A DNA stretch of 64,000 nucleotides from Treponema sp. GTDB taxonomy: Bacteria > Spirochaetota > Spirochaetia > Treponematales > Treponemataceae. The notes below the pieces were generated by a model. It ran no database searches. It saw only the letters and a program-made list of their open reading frames with translations, and was not told the DNA's origin. The stretch lies in the NCBI GenBank assembly GCA_017619795.1, contig JAFZRP010000114.1, forward strand, positions 62,001-126,000. The letters are read 5' to 3'. Made by a program: the position numbers and the translations under genes. Shown one piece after another: positions 34,601-47,100 of the stretch (positions are counted from its first letter, which is position 1; each line of letters opens with the position of its first letter).

Positions 34601-37600
34601 AAGACTGTAACAATCCATTCTAATAAGCTTCTTCCTAATACTGACAAAGCTGATGTTGCTGATAGCAAGTTTGGTGATTTAACAAGATACTTCATCGACC
34701 TTTCTGCTTCAAAGGGCGGTGTTTCAGTATTCAATACAACAAATAAATACTTCCCTTCACAGACTGCTGGTACTTTTGAAAAAGACGCAATCGACACTCT
34801 CATTTACAAGGCAGATGCAAGTCGTGCAACTCCTGCTACAACACTTAAGTGTGGTACACTCGAAATCAAAGTAAAACCTATCGTTCTTGCAAAAACAAAT
34901 CTTATTGAGGGTGCAAACAAATCTGAATACAAGAAGATAGATGCTCTTGCTTCTGGTACAAATGTTACATTCGAGTTCGATACAGATTTGACAGGTTACA
35001 AAGTAATTTACAATTTGTACGGTCTTAAACCTGAGAACTTGGAAAAAGCTACTCCTGTGGCAGCAGACTATGTAATACTTACAGAAAATGCTGTTGTAAC
35101 ACCAGCTGCAAAGGTAGTTACTATTCCTGGTACAAAGCTTATTTCTAAGAAAGCTGTAGGTGATTTAGCTTATTACTTTATTGAGCTTAACATTGCAACT
35201 GCAGAAGATCTGACAGATGAAGATACAGTTAAACTCTATACTACAACAAGCACAAAGATTGGAACTAAAACAAACAGCTTCGAAGCTGATGCAAAGGGAC
35301 TTGGTATTTTTGAAAATCCACCAGTTTCTCCTGCTACAGTAACTGCACACAACAACAAGGGTTCATTCATTGTTGAAGTTGCAGAACCTGATATTCTTGA
35401 AGAAACAATTCTTGTTAAAGCAACACCTTTCTCATTAAGCGATACTTTATATGAAGCACTTGATGGATCAAAAGTAGAATATGCAGTTCCAGCTAAGTCT
35501 GAAATTACATTTACTCTTAGTGACGATGTTGACCTGACAGGATGTACAGCTAAGTACGAATTGTTCGACCTTGCTGCAAATGATGGTACAAATGATCCAC
35601 AGCTCATTTCTTCTGGAAATGCAACTATCACTGGACAGACAATTAAGGTACAAGACAACCTTATGGTTTCTGGAAATCCAAAGGTAACAGGAAAAACATT
35701 CAATGTTGCTACATCAAATACAACAGGTATTTCTACTTACTACCTCAAGCTTGAAGTTGCAAAAGCTGACAAAACAGTAATCTTCTCTTCTGACACAAAG
35801 AACTGGTGGACAGCTGCAAATGAGAAAGACAAAGACAGAAAAGCTTTTGAAACAGAGCTTGCAAAACTTACTACTAACGGCTACTTCAAGATTTCTGTAG
35901 CTCCTCTTGCTGTTGAAGGTCTTAACTATGTTGAAGAAAAGAAGGATTCTTTCGATAATTCTGTACTTACTACTGGAAAGAAGACTTACACAGAAAAGAA
36001 GCTTGATCCTAAGGCTGCTGTAGAAATTACATTCAATACAGAAATTCCTGTAGGTGCTAAGTATAGTTGGGCTATTAAAGATTCTACAAGTAACACTGTT
36101 GAACCAATTGATAAGACAGCAACTGCTATAGCCGTAACTACTGCAACAAAGAAAATCTCAATCCAGTCAAATAAGATGGTTGCAAAGACTGACAAAGCTC
36201 AGGATTATTACATCGATCTTACTATTATGAATGGTGAAGATAAGCTCTTTGGAACAGATAATGCTTATTTTGGTAGTGTTAATGACTTTGAAAAGGATAT
36301 AAAGACTAAGACTTTAATAACTACTAAATCTACAACAGATGACCAGTTGTTGAAAGTTACTGTTGCACAGACTGAAATTATCACTAAGAAGGTTGATAAC
36401 GTTGAATCTGTAACAACAAAAGACGATACAGATAACTTTAAAAAGTCTTACAAATCACCTATCGTTATTCAGTTCTCTCATCCAGTAACTGGTTATAAGG
36501 CTGTTCTTTATAGTACTTCTAAGTTGTATACTGACAAAACAGATCCTAAGTCTTTAACAACTTTGACAGAAGCTGATCCAAATACAAGTACACCTGCTAC
36601 TAAGTACGCTGACTTTATTAAAGACAGTGCTGAATTTATCTATGCTAGCACAGCAACAATAGCAGACAAAGTAATGACAATCACACCTGCTGGTTACTAT
36701 GGTCTGAACAAGACAATTAACATTGCTTTCTTTAATGATGATGGTGATTATGTTAAAGTTCCAACAGATTTAAGTGATTATACAACTAATCCACCTACTT
36801 TTGATTATAGAACTTACACAACTGCAAATGTTGATGCTGATTTGACAAAAGAAATTGTTGCTGATGCAAATGATCTTACAGTAGTAACTCCTACAACAAA
36901 GATAGGTGATAATCAGAATGTAGTATTCTCTATTCCTACAGACCTTTCAGCTCTTAGTGATAAACTTGCTACATATAAGCTTTATGTAAAGAATGCTGAG
37001 TCTACTGCTTATAATGAAGTTACATCAACTGCTGGCGGATATGATAGTGTAACTACAAACTCGCTTCTTGGTAAGGATGAATATGATGAAGAAAATAATG
37101 TAATAAAAGGTAATTACATTTCAAGAGAAAATAATATTCTTGGTCGTGCAGATACATCATATATTTCTTACGGACTTGCTGCTCAAGCATTTGGTATTAG
37201 AAAGGGTGGAAAAGTTGAAGTTCTCCTTATCAAAGAACAAGATAGTAATATAACAGCTTATAAGGCAACTTTGGCTGATGCATTTGGTACAAAGAATCTT
37301 ACTGCTACTGATGTTACAACAGATCCTGTTATTACTATCACAACTACTGGTGCTGCTGCAACAATCAATTCTTCTTCAAATAAGATTACAATTACTGGTG
37401 TACAGAGTCTTGATCCTAATGATACAGCACATAGTGGTGCTGTAACGAATGTTATCACTGAAAGTGAATTTGCATTCAAGGTTAATCTCTCTGGAGAATA
37501 TCTGAAGAGAGTCAATCCAACTTTGTCTAAGAAGCAGACAAATCAACCAGCAACACCTGCTGATGCAAAAACTTCTGCTGCTACATTTACAGTTAATTAT

Positions 37601-37726
37601 GATGCAAATGCTGTTGATGCAATTGTCCAGATTACAAAGGGACAGTTCTTCATGGGCGATCAGATTACTATCGAAATACTTGATACAAACGACAACAAGT
37701 CTACATTTGTATTCACAGTAGAGTAA
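31679..37726 (+). CDS. 2015-aa Ig-like repeat lipoprotein
   Basis: This is a large predicted surface lipoprotein. The signal peptide ends in VFMAC with Cys23 lipidated. Residues about 43-95 form a carboxypeptidase-regulatory-like fold (GYVLDNRGSPVEGATVTLG). A helical Ala-rich part follows (about 125-205), then a second prealbumin-like segment (about 235-300). From about 370 to the end roughly ten Ig-like units of 110-170 residues repeat a strand such as ITFKFNKPM (near 399), IVLTFSKEM (511), FTIKFSKEL (634), LKFKFTKPIS (799), ITFTFSEKP (933), VTFEFDTDL (1094), ITFTLSDDV (1275) and IVIQFSHPV (1595), similar to SbsA/Big_5-type Ig domains. It is Thr-, Lys- and Asp-rich and almost free of Cys. 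GGAGG precedes the ATG. It probably works with the larger Ig-repeat protein downstream. The ligand is unknown. Confidence 0.88.
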   Translation: MKKRVSVLLFTALFLASTVFMACSNGTSGAAESNYSANSAGQGYVMGYVLDNRGSPVEGATVTLGTKQVKTNSGGEFVIENVAVNDLVAAGLTTATSKVSKTNFFLTATKKDKDGKDLYLPAKSAAIYVTYAEAESAASDAYITELNALVAEYSAILKAYADALKNGAASTDVTITGQTTDVVTTTTTSKTTDADGVFKVLADAIASLKDKINNREFTKDFYSDFAEFTMIPLDASFAGSVKLNLTAKTKNTTIISEKTYIPTSAPVVHATYKPTAANAANYHWDATVDETGRFKFEGLPSGVNVYFSIDSFIENVSGTDYVFSSESSELMIENSSAAGVFEVVATTPTATPSAVSMDTINGQKSAVFMLYAQNDKIWITDTSVKDSTGEKLLDTKAPITFKFNKPMIKVNIEKASATATTTGIKDIDDKNATLTLSTDKKTATFTPNDGNWTITGDVEFKITGEAEDGATTILNPTFKAYFDKDIWIGLDTADVKSFDDVDGLLALNAPIVLTFSKEMTDFVEVAISYEKTPANGNTAAVYENVSNIYTKEWSEDHKTLTIKPDTYWVIPKGNLLIASVTKAKAADGTETPKYWKTGVIETTSGNTTTQHGLAVYFNNYIDVIVADASTATQEAFTIKFSKELKAFDEKTDLTIQYIAGGTASSPSYAAYNYYDYTAVLGDWTEQVEKTVTAEDGTPSTTTDTVTHKNSMITVTAKESVFEKEGKYKIYFTNLEAFDGSTQIREKGNYKTLITSSAPYETEFAFDGFVLKPVSIDVIDTLPATAVESRAIEVVTTAQYLKFKFTKPISKATIKAGDSLTNAVKATNYIDSADPTIVYVSLVGVNAVEGDLVVSLANNVTAVDGDVISTEPTATDYEKWLGYEPKFRIYAALTLEGTSLIKAKETASGIITTTNKDKVKINYEVADPIAPCGDITFTFSEKPDTVDWTLYAYDKTTNGKIEAKLVDKGTVTATDKTVTIHSNKLLPNTDKADVADSKFGDLTRYFIDLSASKGGVSVFNTTNKYFPSQTAGTFEKDAIDTLIYKADASRATPATTLKCGTLEIKVKPIVLAKTNLIEGANKSEYKKIDALASGTNVTFEFDTDLTGYKVIYNLYGLKPENLEKATPVAADYVILTENAVVTPAAKVVTIPGTKLISKKAVGDLAYYFIELNIATAEDLTDEDTVKLYTTTSTKIGTKTNSFEADAKGLGIFENPPVSPATVTAHNNKGSFIVEVAEPDILEETILVKATPFSLSDTLYEALDGSKVEYAVPAKSEITFTLSDDVDLTGCTAKYELFDLAANDGTNDPQLISSGNATITGQTIKVQDNLMVSGNPKVTGKTFNVATSNTTGISTYYLKLEVAKADKTVIFSSDTKNWWTAANEKDKDRKAFETELAKLTTNGYFKISVAPLAVEGLNYVEEKKDSFDNSVLTTGKKTYTEKKLDPKAAVEITFNTEIPVGAKYSWAIKDSTSNTVEPIDKTATAIAVTTATKKISIQSNKMVAKTDKAQDYYIDLTIMNGEDKLFGTDNAYFGSVNDFEKDIKTKTLITTKSTTDDQLLKVTVAQTEIITKKVDNVESVTTKDDTDNFKKSYKSPIVIQFSHPVTGYKAVLYSTSKLYTDKTDPKSLTTLTEADPNTSTPATKYADFIKDSAEFIYASTATIADKVMTITPAGYYGLNKTINIAFFNDDGDYVKVPTDLSDYTTNPPTFDYRTYTTANVDADLTKEIVADANDLTVVTPTTKIGDNQNVVFSIPTDLSALSDKLATYKLYVKNAESTAYNEVTSTAGGYDSVTTNSLLGKDEYDEENNVIKGNYISRENNILGRADTSYISYGLAAQAFGIRKGGKVEVLLIKEQDSNITAYKATLADAFGTKNLTATDVTTDPVITITTTGAAATINSSSNKITITGVQSLDPNDTAHSGAVTNVITESEFAFKVNLSGEYLKRVNPTLSKKQTNQPATPADAKTSAATFTVNYDANAVDAIVQITKGQFFMGDQITIEILDTNDNKSTFVFTVE

Positions 37727-37748
37727 TTAGCTAACCCCTAATTAAGCT

Positions 37749-37828
37749 TCAAGGAGCTGTTTCATCAGCCCCTTGATGTATCAAAAAATAAAAAAAGCTG
37801 TCTGACATTCCTGCCAGACAGCTTTTTT
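37749..37828 (+). terminator. Double hairpin terminator between the two Ig-repeat genes
   Basis: The first stem (37749-37759 with 37766-37776) has one mismatch in 11 bp. The second has 14-bp arms, AAAAAAGCTGTCTG (37791-37804) and CAGACAGC plus six T (37815-37828), a textbook intrinsic terminator. The rest of the 377-bp gap (37829-38103) is very AT-rich and holds the promoter region and leader of the next gene. Confidence 0.92.
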
Positions 37829-37936
37829 CGTTATAGCTAGTAGTCCCCCCTCCACATAACTGTACAAAAATCTTTAATAATAAAAAATCGTAATATTTGT
37901 GTTTATTTTTTGCTTTTTTTAAATAACGTGTTAAAA

Positions 37937-37942
37937 TATAAT
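37937..37942 (+). promoter_or_regulatory. Probable -10 box of the giant gene
   Basis: A perfect TATAAT lies 161 bp before the ATG at 38104. A convincing -35 box at normal spacing was not found (TTGCTT at 37910 is 21 bp away). If used, it gives a leader of about 155 nt. Confidence 0.4.
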
Positions 37943-38103
37943 GGGCTATTTTGGGAGAATTATAAAAGTGTATATTTTATTCGACCAGTAGCCTTTTTTT
38001 ATGGAAAATTTATATTTTTTTCCATAGATAAAGAACAATGAAAAAAGTGCCGATTATATAAGAATAGTAAAACTTTAAATTTATAGTTATAGGGGTATCA
38101 ACT

Positions 38104-41100
38104 ATGAAGAAAGGTAAACTTTTTGCGGTTTTGACGACTGTATTCAGTCTGTTTTTGGCTTCGTGTGAAGTAGAAATTGGTCTTGGTGAGGCAGTAGATA
38201 CAGAGCCTCCTAGCCTGACGGTTTATGAGGCAACTGCTAATCCTGCAGATCCAAATTATAAACCTGTTCCTAAAGCCGGCGATGTTGTCAGAGGCTATTT
38301 TATGCTCGCCGGACAGGCAACTGATGATAAGGAAATAAAATCTCTTACAATTTCCTTCGCAAACCTCAGTGACACCAGCGGCGAAGCTATTACCTTCAAT
38401 ACAATGCCGGATAAACTCACTGGTGAATGGGCGGTTATTATCGACCCGGCACAGGAAATTGCCAATGCAGAAAAAGCTGCAAAGGAATCTGATGAAGAGG
38501 TTGTTGTTCCTGTGCTTCCGGATGGAATGAAAGCAGAAACAAAACCAATTCCGGACGGTGAATATCAGGTTACCTTTACCGTAGTTGACGATGTTAAACA
38601 TCAGACTATTGTAACAAGACAGTTTAGAATAGATAATACTCCTCCTGTAATAGTTATAGATCGTCCATCATCACGAGATGATGCAGAAGAGAACGCAATT
38701 GACTCTTATGGACAGTCGTTTACCCTCGAAGGACAGTCCGCAGATGATAATGATGTTTCTCTCATTGAAGTAAAAGTTTACAATACCGACGACCCTAACG
38801 CTTTATATACCCCTAATACAATAACCCTTACAAACGTTCCTTCACGAATCAACATGGATATTGCTACCTATGTTGAAGGCGAAGAAGGTGCAGATAGTGA
38901 TTATGCAAAAATTTATGGTTCTAACGAAAAAGAAGGTTCAAAGAACTTCTATTTTGAGCTCACTGCTTATGACTCTGCCATCAGATACCCCGTAGATGGT
39001 TCAGCGCCAACCGCAGATGACCAGAAAGGAAACAAAACCAATAAGTATTACCTCTATGAAGACATCTCTACTATTTTTGCAGATTACAGCATAAAAATCA
39101 CAGACGTTTACCACATGTTCAACGGTACCTATACCCCAAGCTCAAAAGCTATAACAGAGTCAGACAGAGAGCAGGTAGTTGAAGATGTAATGCGATACCT
39201 CAAAAAAGAAGAAATTGGCAAGGGAATCTTCTCACTTAATCCAGAAAACAGTCCGACACTCTCTGTAACAGGAAGAAGCCAGCTTGAAAAGATAGAGGTT
39301 AAAAAAGATGAAGAGATATATTTTGGTGAAGAAGAAGATATTGATAAAGATTATAGTGATGAAGAAAAAGAAGCAATAAAAAAGAGGCTTGATGATACTA
39401 AACTTACAAATGGTTCTTCAATAACAATAGAAGTTTCTCCAGGTCTTGACTCAATTGCATTACTTACAGAAAAGGATTGTGAAACATACATTAAAAATGG
39501 TGCAGACTATCTTGAAGATCCAGTTGCCAACAGAGATAACGCACGTTATGTAAAATATCTTACAGAAAATTATGCACACCAAGATGAAGTGACAGGTGAA
39601 TATACATCTATTTATCAGTTCAGGCCTTATTTTGTTGAATGTGATAAAGATGGAAATCTTATAGATGCAGAAGGAAATATTATTAATAATAATCCTGAAA
39701 AAGAAATACGAATCTATCCTTTACAGACAGAAAGTTCAGATAAAGCAAACTATCTTGATTCTTCCATTCAAAAAAGCGGCTCAAACTATAAGTTTAAAAT
39801 AGAGCTTCTTAAGTCAGACGGTTTACAGTACAGACATAATTATAGGATTTGTGTAGAAGGACGCGATAGATCTGGAAATACCATAATGGATACTGGTACA
39901 GGATACGGTTTCCGCTTCGCTTCTAACGGTACTGCCCCTTCAATTAAAGTAGCAAGTCCGGCAGAATCAATTTCCAGAGTAAAGCTAGGTGATGGTATTC
40001 TTTTTGAAGGAACTGTTACTGTAGAAGATGGAACTCCAGTTCTTACAATTTTAAGACAGGGTGAAGATGATGAAGAAGAAGTTGAAATCTGGAGAAAAAC
40101 TTTTGACGAAAGTGATGGCAAATTAGTTAAAAATGAAAAAGACGAAGAATATTTTGAGTTTGAATATAGCCAATATATTCCAAATACATATTTCAGTCAG
40201 GCAAAGAGCCAGCAATACAGACTCATTTTACGTGCAACAAACGGACGTGCTACAGAAGACGAAAAAACCGTGCTTTACGATGTTGATGGTCCAGAAATCA
40301 GCATTTCAGAAATAAAGCCTGTAGTAGAATTAAACGGGAAAAATAACATAAACAAAAAGTTCTCAGTAAAAGGTTCAATTACAGACAAGTTTGATAGCGT
40401 AAATTTTGCAAACTGGACACTCACAACAAAACCGGATGCTACTGGAAAGAGCGAAACAATTGATAGTAGTAAAGAAGACATAAAGACAGCAACCTTTACC
40501 TTTGAAGTAGATACAGGTGAATATGATAAAATAGATGCAATCCTCACAATCAACGCATACGATAAAGCTGGAAACAAAACTACAGAAACCTTTGATTATT
40601 ACATTGATCAGTCTACAGATATCCCGACAATCCAGCCAAACGACCCGGATACATTAACCTTCAGCTATAAATCAAAACAGGCGTTAGTTGACGCTAACAA
40701 CGCAATCACAGAAGACAGTGAAGAAACAAGAAAGAACTTCTATACAGGAAACTCTCAGGTAATTATGAAGTTCACAGATGATGACGGAATTAACACAATT
40801 ACCGTATCGGCAACAGTTGACGGACAAAGTCAGGCTGCAACATCATCTACAGTACAGGCAAAGAATGCCACAGAATATACTTATGCATACAAAGCTCCAG
40901 AATCAGAAGGTTACTATAGAATAGACGTAACCGTGATGGATAAAGAAAATACTAAAAAAGAAGAATATTTCTATATACTCGTTAGCGGTGAAACACCATC
41001 TTTGAAGCTCACAACTTCTCCAGAGTATATAACTACAAATACAGAAGGCTTAGCTCCAAACGCAAAAACAGCCTTTACAATTATTGGTGTAAACAGTGGT

Positions 41101-44100
41101 TCGGCTCCTTTCAAGAAAGTTATTCGTTATGAAGATGGCGAAGATGAAGATGCCGGAACAGAGCTTGCCGTAGCTAAGTTTACAGAAAGTGCAGAAGGCA
41201 AGAACGACGCAGCTGACAAAAAACGCTGGGTTGATACTTATGTACCTGCAAGCAGCGAACCTACAGGCAAAATCAAATATGTTCTTTATGATGCATACGG
41301 AATTACCGCAGAAGAAACCTTTAACTACAAGGTAGACAGCGTACGCCCTGTTGCAGTAATAACAAGCTGTCTGGACAAAGATACTTCCGGCAACGGAACC
41401 TTCAGATTTGTAGGAACTGCATTCGACAAGGTTGACGGTTCAACAAACAAAGAAGCCGAAGACGGTTCTGGTGTAGCAAAAGTTCAGATAAGAATAGACA
41501 ACTACGACGAAGAAGCCGGCGACGAAATTGCAGCAGACTGGGCTAGCATTGCCGGAGCAGGAAACAATTCAACCGGTTGGATAGACGCTTCGGGTACCGA
41601 CAACTGGAACGCCCTCATTGCCTTCAGCGATTATCCAAAGGTATTCGGAAAAGAAGGACAGAAGGTTCTTTATGTACGCGTTGAAGATGCAGTTGGTAAC
41701 TACAATGCAATGCTGTCAAAGGTATTTATATTCGATACAGCAGATCCGAATGTTAGCATAGACAAATATACAGGTGATGAAGAAAAAGCAATTACAGCTG
41801 TCAATGGCAAAAAGAGCTTCGAAATTAGTCGCAGCTTCTCTCTTGACGGTACAATGTTCGATAAATACGGAATAGATAATATCACACTTGAACAGACTTT
41901 TGGAAACAAAACAGTTACAATTTACGGTGTTGATTCAAACGAAGAGGATGATGAAGGCAACTGGAGCTGGTTTGTAGACAACCTTCCAAGAGATATGGAT
42001 ACACCAAGCAGTGGTCAGTCTACAATTGAGTCAGGAAAATACACCTATAAGGTTACTGTAACAGATAAAGCTGGTAAGACTTCAAGCGAAAGTGTAACGG
42101 TAACTGTAGATACTGCTGCTCCTACAATCACAATTGATAAACCTCTTGGAAATATTACAAATGCAGATGGCAGCGTAACAAAGAACTTTATAAGCGGCGA
42201 CTCTTACATGTTCCAGGGAACAGTAAGAGATAACGATGAAGGAACTGGTGTAGACAAATACTTCTATTATCTTACAACAGAAGACGCTGAACCAGATGCA
42301 ACAACTACTTGGATATCTGCAACAAGCGACGTAAACTGGTCATTTGCAAAGACAATTGCAGACGGACCTAATGCAGCTACAGGCTACGACCTCTACGAAG
42401 GTGAATGGAAGCTTTATGTAAAGGCAGTAGATAAGGCTGGAAATGAATCTAATATTGTTTCACGCGAGTTCAGTATAGATAAGGCTGTTCCTGTACTTAC
42501 AGTAAATACACTCGAAACCTCAGGAACAACATACTTTAATGATGCAAATTATAACGTAACAGGAACTGCTTCCGATACACACGGAATAGAGTCCGTTGTA
42601 ATTTATAATGGTTCAACACCAATGACCACTATTTTTAGCAGTGAGATTACAAATAACAGCTGGTCAGTTCCATTACAGATAGATGATAATACAAATGTAA
42701 CATTAACAATTATAGCAACCGATAGAGCTGGACGCGAAAGCGATAGAATTACAAGAAGTGTTTACAGAGATACACAGGCTCCATCTCTTTGGATAACATC
42801 AGATTTGAGCGGTTTAATTACAGATGTAAGCAGTGGAGTTAGAATCCAGGGTTCAGTAAACGACGGAACAGGTAGTGGTGTAACTAAAGTTTTGTATACA
42901 ATAGACGGAAGTGATCCTACATTAACATCACCAACAGCAACCATTTCCGAACAGACTTGGACTGTAAACCTTACTTCTGCAAATCTTCCTACAGAAGGAA
43001 TGTACACGCTCAAGCTTAAGGCAGTAGACAAGCTTGGTAACATAACCGAAACTCCTGTTACTGGAACACTTGCTTACGATACAGCAAAGCCTACAATTAC
43101 AGTTAAGCTTAATGACGGAACAGAAAGAACTGTTTCAAACAGTAATTACACTAATCCACTTATTGTAAAAGCCGATACCTACGCAATCTCAGGAACCTTC
43201 AATGATTCAGGTACAAACGTAACAGTATCTGCAACTTTGGATTGTACAGACGAAACCGCAAATGTTAATATAACCCAAACCCCTGCAGCAAAGAGCGGAA
43301 CCTGGTCACTTGTTCAGAAAAGAAAGGTTGGAACTGATGCAAATATTACTACAATCCCAGATGACATTTACGAATACACAATTACTGCAGTAGATGCAGC
43401 CGGAGAGTATACAGGCAGTTCAGCAAGAAAAGAAAGCGTTAAGTTTAAGGTAATTAAAGATACTGTTATACCTACAGTAACTATTAATAATATACCAGAT
43501 AAAGAAGATACAAAGGGAACTTCATTCACCTTTACAGGAACTACAAGCGACGCAATCTCTGGAGTTGCAAAGGTTGAACTTACAATTGCAGATGTTGCAG
43601 ACCCAACAAAAACAAAAACTGTAACTACAAGCGGTACAACAAGCTGGTCTTCAAGAGTTGCATATAATGATACAACTTGGTCAACTGTATTCGGAACTAC
43701 AGCAGCTCCAATTCAGGGAACAAAACGCGTAACAGTTAAAGTAACAGATGGTGCCGGTTGGGAAAATACAGCTACTCAGATCTTTATATATGATGTTGCA
43801 GACCCTACATATACTGTAAATGAAAGCGGAATTACTGAATATATGCCAGAAGCAGGCTTCTATATTGCAGGAACTGTAAGCGATTCTTATAAGCTTAAGA
43901 GCCTTAAGCTTATAGAAAAGAAAGACGGAATAGCCACAGAAGCCTCTGGAGAAAATGGTTATGAATTATTACCAGCAAATGCTACAACTTCAGCAAACTT
44001 CTCACAGCATGTACCTCTTGGAAATAATACAACTCTTACAGACGGAATATACACTTATCAGCTTGTACTTACAGATGGTGCAGATAATGAAGTTAGAACA

Positions 44101-47100
44101 AAGACCTATACGTCAAAAGTAGACTTAACACCTCCAACTGTAGCAGTAACAAATCCTATTTCTGATACAGGAAATACAGCAAAGAAAAATACAAATGCAA
44201 TAAACGAAGCAAACTTTAGATTCAGCGGAACTGTTTCAGATCCTAACACAACAGAAGACACAATTCACTCAATCTGGTACAAGATTCTTCCTATCGGTGC
44301 AGCAGCACCTACAGTCAATGTATCTGGTGTTGCAGCCTTGAACCCAGCTTCCTGGGACGGCTGGACTTCTGCAAATCTTGGATCTTCAGCTTGGAATGCT
44401 ACGCAAGCCTTTAAAGCAAAGGGAGCTACAGGCGACGGTATAGAAGAAGGCAATTATAAGATTTATGTATACGCTATAGATAAGGCAGGTAACGTTTCTG
44501 CAGCTGGAGTACGCGAGTTCGATGTTGATATGACTTATCCAAGTCTTACAGATACGTCAACTGTCGTAAAGACAAAGACAGGCTTTACTCTTAGCGGAAC
44601 TGCAAGCGACACCTTTGGACTCTTAGCTGGAACAGATGCAATAACAATCAGTGATGAAACCCATACTTGGAGTGTTTCTGTAAATAGTAACGGTGAATGG
44701 ACAAAAGACTTTGTAGTTGGCTCAAGTAATTCTTCTGCTGAAAACTATATAGCAGACGGAAAACCAACCTTTACAATTACAGCAAAAGATAAAGCTCAAA
44801 AGATAACCACAGTAACAAGAACAATAACAGTAGATACAACTGCTCCTGTAGTTTCAATTGGAAGCTTTAATGAATATAAGAATGTACAGAGCTATGTATT
44901 CAGTGGAACCGTAGTAGAAACAAATCTTCAGTCAGCAGTTGCAGAACTCTTTAAGGATGGAGCAACAACTCCTGTACAAACAAGAAATCTTACTCCAGAT
45001 GCAGAAGGCAGCTGGACCTGGAATGTATATAATCTTACAGAAGGAAATTATACTCTTAAGGTAACTGCAACAGATGTAGTTGATACAGTAACAACTGTTA
45101 ATACAGCTGGTGATTCAAGCTATAAGCTTGTTGTTGATATAACAAAACCAACTACAAGCTTTGTAAAACCAGACGGTACAACTCTTTACATTTCAGATGG
45201 AACAACCACAAGTACAATTGCAAATAATGGAAAATACTATTCAGACACACCTTATACAATCAGTGGTGACATTACAGAAGTAAATTACGATTCTTCTTTG
45301 ATAACCTTCTCTGCTAAGAAGAATGGAGTTGCAGTTACTGCTCCAACACTCAGCGGAATTGCAAGTAAGAGCTGGAGCTTTGCAGGAATAACCTCTGAAA
45401 ATGCAGAATACGAATATAAGCTTAATTTAGTAGATTTGGCAGGAAACGTAACAGAATACACAATTACTGTTGTTTACGATACAGTAGCACCAACAGCAGC
45501 TGTAACAGAACCAGCTGTAGATGCAAGTGGTCAGGATTCTTTGAAGGGTGAATCATTTACCTTTAGTGGTAAGGCAGAAGATGCAACAGCAGGAATCCTT
45601 CTTGAAAGATACTTAATTACTCAGGCGGACTATACAGATGAACAAATTAAGTCTAATGGTGGTGCCGCAAATGCAGAAGAAAATGGCTGGATAAAAGCAA
45701 CAGCATCAAACGGAACCTGGGCAAGACCTAAAGAGTTAATTTCTGGAACAGCTCCGGAAACAGGTAAGCTGCATGAAGGTAAGTGGTACGTATACATTTA
45801 TGCAAAAGATATTTTAGGTCACGAAGTAACAGATAAGAGATTATTCTGGATAGACCAGGCAAATCCTTCTATTACAGCTTTAAGCAGAGGCACATTAAGT
45901 GGAACAACAGCTACTTACACCAATGTAACAATTAGTGGAAAGGCAACAGATGCTAATGGTGTAACAGGATTAGTTATTAGAGATATTTTTGTACCAACAA
46001 TACCAGGAGAGACTGGTGTTGCAGAGGTTACAATCCCAGCTACAGAGCTTGGTACAGATGGTAGCTTTACTCACACTTATGCAATAACAGACCTTAAAGA
46101 CGGTATACACGAGTTCTCAATTACTGCAACAGATACAGCGGGAAAGACCTATAATACATCAATTTCTGTTACAACCGATAAGACAGATCCAAATGCTCCT
46201 GTTTTAAGCGGTACACCAGATAAGGACGACACAAAGGGAAGCGCATTCACCTTTGCAGGAACCGCAAGCGATGCAACCTCTGGAATTGCAAAGGTTGAGC
46301 TTACAATCGCAGATGTTGAAGATTCAACAAAAACAAAAACCGTAACAACAAGCGGAACAACAAACTGGTCTTCAAGAGTTACATTTACCGATTCAACCTG
46401 GACAACTGTATTTGGAACTTCTACAGCTCCAATTCAGGGACCAAAACAGGTAACAATAAAGGCAACAGATGGTGCAGGTAAGACAAAAGAAACAACAACA
46501 ACATTTAAATATGATGTTGCAGATCCTACACTTACTGTTAATGAATCTGGAATTATAGAATATATGCCTTCAACAGGCTTTACAATCACTGGTACGGTAA
46601 CAGATTCCTACAAGCTTGGAAGTCTTAAGCTTATAGAAAAGAAAGATAGTGATCCAACAACAGCTTCTGGAGAAAATGGCTATGAATTATTGCCTGCTAC
46701 TCCAACACCAGCTCAAGAAAAAGAATACAGCTTTACACAGCGTGTACCTCTTAATAATGTAACTCCAACAGACGGTGTTTATTCTTATCAGCTTATACTT
46801 ACAGACGATGCTGGACACGAAGTTAAGTCAAAGACTTGGACAACAATGGTAGATACAACCGCACCTGAAATAGCAGTAACAAATCCAGTTGCAGATACCG
46901 GAAATACTGCTAAGAAAGATACAAATGCAATAGATGAAGCAAACTTCAGATTTGCAGGAACTATAAATGAAGCAAACAGCGTACACTCAGTATGGTACAA
47001 GATATTGGCAAGAACGGAATCAGAACCTTCAGTACCAGCATCTGGTGAAAATGCTTTGAATGCCGCAACCTGGAATGGCTGGACAAGCGGAAATGCAGGA

